Of a DNA stretch of 12,225 nucleotides, positions 7,306-12,225 are shown one piece after another (within the stretch, counting starts at the first letter, position 1; each line of letters starts with the position of its first letter). Under the pieces are notes generated by a model. That model searched no databases, was not told the origin of the DNA, and saw nothing but the letters and a program-made list of their open reading frames with translations. The DNA comes from JAICJJ01 sp039809985 (GTDB taxonomy: Bacteria; Chloroflexota; Chloroflexia; Thermomicrobiales; UBA6265), in contig JBDHWC010000074.1 in assembly GCA_039809985.1 (NCBI GenBank), forward strand, positions 1-12,225, read 5' to 3'. The position numbers were made by a program, and so were the translations under genes.

Positions 7306-7935
7306 TCAGTCGCGGTCGATCTCGAGCCGCACCGTCGCCAGCCGCCGCTTCCCGACCTGCTGCGTCGCGATCGCCCCGCCGGCGGCGGCCATCGCCTCCA
7401 GCCACCGCCCGACCGCCGGCCGCTCGGCTTTCGCCACGTCCGGCACCAGCAGCGCGGTGCCGGCGCGGCAGTACTCGAGTGCTTGCAGCAGCGCCCCCCG
7501 GCGACCGCCCAGCTCCGGCGGCAGGCCGCGAACGATGACGAGGTCGGCCGGGTCGAGGCTCGCCGACACGATCGAGCCGTTGTCGTAGACCGCTGCCCGC
7601 TCCCCGTCGATCTCCCGCACCACGGCCGGAGCGATGGAGAGGATGAAGGTGGAGAGGAGGGTCTCCACGCCGATCACGTTCATCAACGCCGACCCCTCGG
7701 CCGGGTCGTGGCTCACCACGCTGACGGCGACCGCGTGCGGCGTGGCCCATGCCTCCCGGACGAGGCGCGGCGTCTCCGGCCCGACCCCGAGCGACAGCAC
7801 GTGGCGGAACCAGCCGTCACGCACCGCCCAGCCGAGCGCCGCGGCGACGGCGTCGACATCCTCCCCGGCCACTCGAAACTGCCGGGCCAAGTCGGCCAGC
7901 AGTGCGTCGTCCGGCAACGTCCGCGCCTTCTTCAC
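7306..7935 (-). CDS. Small Rossmann-type, methyltransferase-like protein
   Basis: This 209-residue cytoplasmic protein is the last of the minus-strand operon. Residues 45-60 (HVLSLGVGPETPRLVR) look like a SAM motif I in modified form. VAVSVVSHDPAEG (69-81) is a plausible second strand with an acidic residue, and ADLVIVRGLP (130-139) sits where Methyltransf_24-type proteins have a DLVFIDG strand. RAGTALLVPDV (157-167) would be the following strand. The glycine-rich loop is thinner than usual, so catalysis is uncertain. I chose the GTG at 7935 because GGAGG lies 6 nt upstream and because it overlaps the upstream stop in GTGA. Upstream in-frame starts would run into the neighbouring gene. A noncatalytic Rossmann protein is an alternative. 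Confidence 0.7.
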   Translation of the reverse strand: MKKARTLPDDALLADLARQFRVAGEDVDAVAAALGWAVRDGWFRHVLSLGVGPETPRLVREAWATPHAVAVSVVSHDPAEGSALMNVIGVETLLSTFILSIAPAVVREIDGERAAVYDNGSIVSASLDPADLVIVRGLPPELGGRRGALLQALEYCRAGTALLVPDVAKAERPAVGRWLEAMAAAGGAIATQQVGKRRLATVRLEIDRD

Positions 7936-9128
7936 CCCGGTCCTCCGCCCGGCGACCAAATCTCTGGTCGCGGTTCCCAGCCGTCGAACGCCTCCGCCAT
8001 CTTCGCGCCGAGCGCGGTCTCCTCCGTCACGCCGGGGGCGTCGCGCCGCAGGCCGACGCGCCGGCTCCCGCGCCCTTCCCAGCCGGTCGTCAGCGACAGG
8101 CAGTGGGCGATCACGAACTGCGCCGGGTCGGCCCGGACCGCGCGCGCCCCGCCGACCACGTGGATGCCCCACGACGACGCTTCCGGGCAGCGCGTCGGCA
8201 CCGCCGCCCACTTCGGCCGCTCGAAGGAGGGCGGCGCGGTCGACAGCAGCACATCGCGGTGCCGCCGTTCATCCGGCGGGTCCGCGGCGTCCCCCATCAG
8301 GTCCTGCAACGGGAAAGAGGCCCACGCTGCGTCGGGGTCCGCGAACAGGTCGTCGATCGTCCGGCCGGCGAGCGGCACCGCCAGCTCGTCGATGTCGACG
8401 CTCAGCACCCACGCCGCCTCCGACAACAGGCGACGCTGCGCGAGCGCGAAAGCGACGACCTGTCCGTGGAACACGTCGCTGCGCCGCCAGCCGAGCCGGC
8501 TGGCGAGGGTGCCGTACGCCATCAGCCACGGCACCACCGCGACCACGGCGACCCCCGGCACCGCCGCCGCCGCTCGCGCCAAGTCGCCGCTCGCGTAGGC
8601 CGTCGACCGGTTGTCGAACAGCAGCACCGCGTCGACCCCGTGGTGCACCTGGTGGAACCGGACCCAGTCGGCCACCCACCCCAGCCGGTTGTCGCAGACC
8701 GCCGCCATCAGGACCCGCCGCCCGGCGAACCAGGCGCCGAGGTACGGCTGCACGGCCCGCACCTCCTGCTGCCCCGTCGCCGAGACGAGCAGGCCACCCG
8801 ACGGCGGGGCGGGGCGAAACTGGTAGTGCTGCGCCAGCAGCGAGTTCCGATGGGGCTCCGCCTCCACCTCGCACGGCTGGCCGGTGGCGACGCAGGCCGC
8901 CCGCAGCGCCCCCGGCTGCCGCCAGCGCGGCCCGGCCGGCGGCCCGACCGCCCGCACCGCGCCCGTCTCGTCCCGGAAGATGTCGGCCAGCAGCGTGAGG
9001 GTCTCGCGCCGGAGGTCGAACTCCCGCGACCGGTACGGGGCGGCGCGCGGCGGCGGGATCGGCCGGTTCTGCCGCGGGTCGAGCACGACCGACGAGCAGG
9101 CGACATCAAGCACGGTCGCGGCGGTCAT
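7932..9128 (-). CDS. Glycosyltransferase, family 2/92-like (paralog A)
   Basis: This 398-residue protein is predicted to transfer a sugar from a nucleotide donor. Residues 1-125 form an N-terminal domain shared with the two upstream paralogs (LLADIFRD at 47-54). Residues 127-345 are GT-A-like. DNRLGWVADWVRFHQVHHGVDAV contains D146-NRL; FDNRSTAY (171-178) fits the family's DN-S/T loop; VDIDEL (244-249) fits the DxDE metal-binding motif of Glyco_tranf_2_4/GT92-type enzymes. KWA..PTRCP (306-314), WGIHVV (320-325) and AHC (341-343) follow. No membrane segment is seen. The ATG at 9128 overlaps the upstream stop in ATGA. The stop overlaps the next gene's GTG. It is closest to paralog B, with long blocks of identical DNA. 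Family call is moderate; donor and acceptor are unknown. Confidence 0.82.
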   Translation of the reverse strand: MTAATVLDVACSSVVLDPRQNRPIPPPRAAPYRSREFDLRRETLTLLADIFRDETGAVRAVGPPAGPRWRQPGALRAACVATGQPCEVEAEPHRNSLLAQHYQFRPAPPSGGLLVSATGQQEVRAVQPYLGAWFAGRRVLMAAVCDNRLGWVADWVRFHQVHHGVDAVLLFDNRSTAYASGDLARAAAAVPGVAVVAVVPWLMAYGTLASRLGWRRSDVFHGQVVAFALAQRRLLSEAAWVLSVDIDELAVPLAGRTIDDLFADPDAAWASFPLQDLMGDAADPPDERRHRDVLLSTAPPSFERPKWAAVPTRCPEASSWGIHVVGGARAVRADPAQFVIAHCLSLTTGWEGRGSRRVGLRRDAPGVTEETALGAKMAEAFDGWEPRPEIWSPGGGPG

Positions 9129-10339
9129 CCCCTGCCCGCCCCCGTCGGCAGGCCGGTTGCGGCCGTGCCCCACGGCTCGGTCGGCGGTTCCCAGCCGTCG
9201 AACGCCTCGGCCATCTTCGCGCCGAGCGCGGTCTCCTCCCTCGCGCCGGGGGCGTCGCGGTCGAGGCCGGCCCGTCGCCAGTCGCGACTGTCCCAGCCGG
9301 TGGTCAGCGAGCGGCAGTGCGCGACGACCAGTTCCGCCGGGTCGGCCGCGACGGTCGGCGCGTTGTCGACGACATGGATGCCCCACGCCGACTGCTTCGG
9401 GCAGCGGGCCGGCATCACCGCCCACTTCGGCCGGTCGACATGCGGCGGCGCGGTCGACAGCAGCACGTCGCGGTGCCGCGGCGGGTCCGGCATCGCCCCG
9501 GCCGGGCCGAGCAGGTCCTGAACCGGGAGCGAGATCGCCGCGGCCCCCGATGCGGCGAAGACGTCGCCGATCGTCCGCCCGGCGAGCGGCACCGCCAGCT
9601 CGTCGATGTCGACGTTGAGCACCCACTCCGCCTCGGCGAGGAACCGACGCCGCGCCAGCGCGAAGGCAATCGCCTGCCCGTGGTTCATGTCGGTCCGCCG
9701 CCAGCCGAGCCGGCCGGTGCTGCTGCCATGGCCGACCGCCCACGGCACGACCGCGACGACGGCGATCTCCGGCACCGTCGCCACCGTCCGTGCGACGTCG
9801 CCGCTCGCGTAGGCCGTCGACTGGTTGTCGAAGAGCAGCACCGCGTCGACCCCGTGGTGCACCTGGTGGAACCGGGCCCAGTCGGCCACCCACGCCAGCC
9901 GGTTGTCGCGGGACACCGCCATCAGCACCCGCCGCCCCGCGAACCACGCTCCGAGGCACGGTTGGACCGCGACCGCCTCGACCTGGTCCCCGGCGGCGAC
10001 CAGCACGCCGCCAGAGCGCGCCCGCGCCAGCCGGTAGTGCTGCGGCAGCATCACGTGGCGGTCCGGCAGCGTCTTGACGACGACCGGCTCGCCGGTGGCC
10101 GCGGACCACGCCCGCAGCATCCCGGGTTGCCGCCACGCGGCCGGCAACGGCGGGCCGACCGCCCACGTCCGGCCCTTGCCGTCCCGGAAGATGTCGGCTA
10201 GCAGCGTGAAGGCGTCGTGCCGCGCGGTCGCTTCCCGGGTGCGGTACGGCGCGGCCCGGAGCGGCGACAACGGCGGGTTCTGCCGCGGGTCGATCCACAG
10301 CGGCGAGCAGGCGACGTCGAGCACGGTCGCGGCGGTCAC
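7971..10339. repeat. Tandem gene duplication of ~1.2 kb (paralogs A and B)
   Basis: The segment from about 7971 to 9128 aligns with 9185 to 10339 at an offset of 1214 nt in its left half and 1211 nt in its right half, differing by one codon. A perfect 42-nt match joins 8620-8661 to 9834-9875, and another near-perfect block joins 7971-8026 to 9185-9240. The two units are the coding regions of the glycosyltransferase paralogs in the same orientation. Confidence 0.75.
9125..10339 (-). CDS. Glycosyltransferase, family 2/92-like (paralog B)
   Basis: This 404-residue protein is the middle of three tandem paralogs and has the same layout as paralog A. The N-terminal domain (TVLDVACS, LLADIFRD at 47-54) is followed by a GT-A-like domain. 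Likely catalytic or binding residues are intact: D145-NRL, FDNQSTAY (170-177) and VDIDEL (243-248). The tail KWAVMPARCP, WGIHVV (319-324) and AHC (340-342) is conserved, ending with the FDGWEP string seen in all three. The start is GTG at 10339, with GAGGAGG 7 nt upstream, overlapping the upstream stop in GTGA. The DNA aligns with paralog A at an offset of about 1.21 kb, so the pair looks like a fairly recent tandem duplication. A surface-glycan substrate is inferred from context only. Confidence 0.82.
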   Translation of the reverse strand: MTAATVLDVACSPLWIDPRQNPPLSPLRAAPYRTREATARHDAFTLLADIFRDGKGRTWAVGPPLPAAWRQPGMLRAWSAATGEPVVVKTLPDRHVMLPQHYRLARARSGGVLVAAGDQVEAVAVQPCLGAWFAGRRVLMAVSRDNRLAWVADWARFHQVHHGVDAVLLFDNQSTAYASGDVARTVATVPEIAVVAVVPWAVGHGSSTGRLGWRRTDMNHGQAIAFALARRRFLAEAEWVLNVDIDELAVPLAGRTIGDVFAASGAAAISLPVQDLLGPAGAMPDPPRHRDVLLSTAPPHVDRPKWAVMPARCPKQSAWGIHVVDNAPTVAADPAELVVAHCRSLTTGWDSRDWRRAGLDRDAPGAREETALGAKMAEAFDGWEPPTEPWGTAATGLPTGAGRG

Positions 10340-11586
10340 CGCTCCGCCTCCTCGCCCCGCCGGGCGATGTCCCGCAGCAGGTCGCGCCGCAGCTCGGCCT
10401 GCGCCGGGTGCCACGGCTCCAGCCGGATCGCCTCGTGCAGAACGGCCAGCGCCCGCTCCGGCTCCCCGGCGGCGGCGAGCAGCACCGCCTCGGCCCGGAT
10501 CAGGTCCGGGTGGCCCGAGGTGGCCGCGCTCCACGGCGCGACCGTCGGCTCCCAGCCGGTGAGCGCCTCGGCCAGCGCGGCCCGCAGCCGGGGCGGGACA
10601 CCGCGGACGCCCCCCGCCTCCGCCGGCAGCGCGGCGACAACGGCGTCTGCCGCCCGCAGTTCCAAGCTGGGGGCGCCGGCGACCCCCTCCGGCCGGAAGA
10701 CGGCCCCGTCCGGGCAGCGGCCGGGCACGGCGACCCAGCCCCTGGCTGGTGCGCGACCGCCAATGCCCGTCCCCGAGTCCCCCTCCAACGCGAGCGACCG
10801 GGTCTTGCCCGAAGCCGCCACGCCCAGCCACGCGGCCCGCGGCCGGGCCGCGAGTAAGCCGTCAACCGTCCGCCCACGGCCCAGCAGGAGCCCCGCTTCG
10901 ACTGGCACGGCGGCGATCCACGCCGCCCGCCCCAGCAACCGGTGCCGAGCCTGCTCAAGCACCGCCGTCGTCAGCCAGTCCGCGTCGTCACCCTCCTCGT
11001 CCGGCGGCGCGGCGACCACATCGTCCCACGGCACGACCACGACGAGGCCGATCCCCGGCACGCTGGCGAGCGCAGCCGCCACGTCCCGCGGATCGCCGGC
11101 GGCCCGGTGGGCAACCACCACCGCGTCGACGCCAAGGTGCACGGCATGGAACCGAGCCCACGTCGCGACCCGGTCGAGCGAGCAGCCGAAGTCCACCGCG
11201 AGCAGCACCCGGCCGTCGGCGAACGCCGCGCCGAGCCACGGCTGCACCGGGCGCACCACCACCCGCGAGCCGAGCCGGAACTGCAGCGCGAGGCACCCCG
11301 GAGGCGCGGCGACCTCCCACGCAACGCCGCCCGCCGACGACCCGCCAAGCTCGGCCAAGCCGCACGGCGCGCCGGTGGCCGCGTCGGCAACCTCGACCGC
11401 TCCCGCCGCGACCAGTTCGCGCGCCAAAGGGCCGCCGACCAGCAGCAAGCGGTCCGCGCCGTCGCGGAAGATGTCGGCGAAGAGGGTCGCGCCGTCGACG
11501 GAAGCAGCGGCCATCGCCGCCGGGAAGCGCGGATCGAGCACGACCCGCGAGCGATCGACCCCGAGGACGGTCGCCCCGCCGCTCAC
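10336..11586 (-). CDS. Degenerate glycosyltransferase paralog with C-terminal TPR-like segment
   Basis: This 416-residue protein is the first gene of the minus-strand operon and aligns along its length with paralogs A and B (ADIFRDG at 37-43, PVQPWLG at 113-119, WARFHAVHLGVDAV at 143-156, LTGWEP at 342-347). The putative catalytic motifs are gone. DNRL is replaced by GCSL, FDN by AHR (159-161) and DIDE by PVEA (228-231); the WGIHVV and AHC strings are also missing. Residues 362-405 are an extra TPR-like helical pair (AEAVLLAAAGEPERALAVL then EAIRLEPWHP). It may be a noncatalytic partner of A and B. The frame is open and uninterrupted, so it is not an obvious pseudogene. I chose GTG at 11586 by alignment with the paralogs' N-termini; GTG 11589, ATG 11658 and ATG 11700 are alternatives without clear ribosome-binding sites. 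Confidence 0.75.
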   Translation of the reverse strand: MSGGATVLGVDRSRVVLDPRFPAAMAAASVDGATLFADIFRDGADRLLLVGGPLARELVAAGAVEVADAATGAPCGLAELGGSSAGGVAWEVAAPPGCLALQFRLGSRVVVRPVQPWLGAAFADGRVLLAVDFGCSLDRVATWARFHAVHLGVDAVVVAHRAAGDPRDVAAALASVPGIGLVVVVPWDDVVAAPPDEEGDDADWLTTAVLEQARHRLLGRAAWIAAVPVEAGLLLGRGRTVDGLLAARPRAAWLGVAASGKTRSLALEGDSGTGIGGRAPARGWVAVPGRCPDGAVFRPEGVAGAPSLELRAADAVVAALPAEAGGVRGVPPRLRAALAEALTGWEPTVAPWSAATSGHPDLIRAEAVLLAAAGEPERALAVLHEAIRLEPWHPAQAELRRDLLRDIARRGEEAER

Positions 11587-11656
11587 CACGCCACCGCGCT
11601 CGCTCGGTCCAGCCGCATCGCCGACCCCGTTCCGCCCGCGCGCCTGCTTCCCGCCC

Positions 11657-11665
11657 ATCGTAGCA
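11657..11665 (-). promoter_or_regulatory. Candidate extended -10 promoter of the glycosyltransferase operon
   Basis: The minus strand reads TGC (11665-11663) then TACGAT (11662-11657), about 70 nt upstream of the chosen start. It matches the cbs promoter candidate at eight of nine positions. No clear -35 is seen. If this is the promoter, starts at 11658 or 11700 would be excluded, which supports the start at 11586. Confidence 0.4.
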
Positions 11666-11700
11666 TCGGCCCGACCCGGCCCCCGACCGCGCGTCGCCAT

Positions 11701-11945
11701 TCCATCCGCGACGGACCTTGGCCGCTGCCCTCGCCTCTCGCGCCGTTGCCTTCGTCAACGACCGCCCGTGAGCGACATCCAGGAGCGAATGCCCCGCCAC
11801 AGCCCCCACCCGGAGAGGGGTGGCCCGAACCGTGCCCGTTGCTCCCCTCGCGCCGTGTGACGCAGAGAGGTCCGCGTCGCCGCAACCCGGGTTTCTCGCG
11901 ACCGCGAGCGCCGGGACCGCCCTCACCCCCAAACACTCGCTCCCG
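11701..11945. other. Non-coding stretch with one hairpin repeat
   Basis: No gene with a credible start, ribosome-binding site or composition was seen here. From about 11880 the box CGCAACCCGGG recurs. It is followed by a nested hairpin: outer arms CCCGG (11886-11890) and CCGGG (11911-11915), inner arms CTCGC (11895-11899) and GCGAG (11904-11908). The shared GCAACCCGGG box links it to the 111-bp repeats, though the hairpin body is different. Confidence 0.5.
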
Positions 11946-12187
11946 CGGCGGTTGGCCGTGGGCCTCCGTCGGGAAGGGGCGGCAGAACTTCAGGTGAGGG
12001 GGTCGTGGGAGGGACAAGCCCTCCTCCGGGCTCGGTTCTTCCCCTCTCCTGCCGCCCTGAACAAGGAGGTCTCCGTCGGCAAGCGGCCGCGCCACGGCAA
12101 CCCGGGGGGTTCGGGGGGAGGGCTTGGCCCTCCCCTGAGCCTGGTGCTCCCCCTCTCACGCCTCAGCCTGACAAGGGGAGGTCTCCA
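11946..12187. repeat. Right-end array of the 111-bp repeat family
   Basis: A well-conserved unit spans 12057-12167, starting with CTGAACAAGG and including AGCGGCCGCG, GGCAACCCGGGG (12096-12107) and the hairpin 12115-12135 with loop TTG. The next unit begins exactly 111 nt later at 12168 but diverges after about 20 nt. A degenerate unit precedes it at roughly 11946-12056, recognisable by CTCCGTCGG (11964-11972) and by GGAGGG/CCCTCC arms at 12008-12013 and 12019-12024. Orientation is the same as at the left end of the window. Confidence 0.65.
12115..12135. repeat. Hairpin of the right-end repeat copy (9-bp stem, TTG loop)
   Basis: The arms GGGGAGGGC (12115-12123) and GCCCTCCCC (12127-12135) pair perfectly around TTG (12124-12126). 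The loop and position in the unit match the hairpins at 73-93 and 181-203. Confidence 0.65.
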
Positions 12188-12225
12188 AGGGATAGCAGTA
12201 TCCGCGTCTCGTGATCGGGCCCGGC

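Noticed and set aside
7932..10298. A 788-residue minus-strand frame covering two glycosyltransferase genes
   Set aside because: The upstream 390 residues are low-complexity and overlap paralog B in another frame. Homology to paralogs and the ATGA overlap place the start at 9128.
10336..11586. Calling the first glycosyltransferase paralog a pseudogene
   Set aside because: The frame is intact over 416 codons, is coupled to the next gene by a 4-nt overlap and has gained a TPR-like tail, which fits a maintained noncatalytic protein better than decay.
11701..12225. Several short open frames in the right-end region
   Set aside because: They are Arg/Pro/Gly-rich, overlap repeats on both strands and lack ribosome-binding sites, so no gene is called.

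Overview
The window is a very GC-rich bacterial chromosomal segment. The most likely source is a Chloroflexota relative of the Thermomicrobia/Sphaerobacter group. That is an inference from three things: paired small proteins carrying an RRTVLRGAAG-type Tat signal, extended -10 promoter-like sites, and families of GC-rich intergenic hairpin repeats. No marker gene (rRNA, ribosomal protein) is present to prove it, and no tRNA, rRNA, CRISPR, transposase or phage gene was seen.

Layout. Positions 1-368 are non-coding and hold two tandem 111-bp repeat units, a 13-bp perfect palindrome and a pair of shorter repeats. A cystathionine beta-synthase gene (cbs, minus strand, 369-1817) is divergent from a GNAT N-acetyltransferase gene (1980-2558). 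Two short paralogous genes follow (2654-3175 and 3306-3734). Their proteins share a Tat-type N-terminus but have unrelated mature parts: one is cysteine-rich and basic, the other is cysteine-free with Lys-Gly blocks. Each is followed by a strong GC hairpin.

Next comes a plus-strand, operon-like set (3865-7255): a MycE/TylF-like SAM methyltransferase, a 586-residue protein of unknown function with a glycosyltransferase-associated look, and a second methyltransferase-like protein with an N-terminal module common in glycan-biosynthesis proteins. Converging on it from the right is a tightly packed minus-strand operon (11586 down to 7306). It encodes three paralogous family-2/92-like glycosyltransferases, the first of which has lost its putative catalytic acidic motifs and gained a C-terminal TPR-like segment. 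A small Rossmann-type, methyltransferase-like protein ends the operon. All three junctions in this operon are 4-nt overlaps.

Positions 11587-12225 are non-coding apart from the operon leader and promoter. They carry more copies of the same 111-bp repeat family seen at the left end.

Taken together, the right two-thirds of the window looks like an accessory surface-glycan or glycoconjugate locus of methyltransferases and glycosyltransferases. The left third holds amino-acid metabolism genes (transsulfuration) and exported small proteins. The points most worth following up are the degenerate glycosyltransferase paralog, the 586-residue protein, the two Tat-leader proteins, and the hairpin repeats whose stems co-vary between copies.
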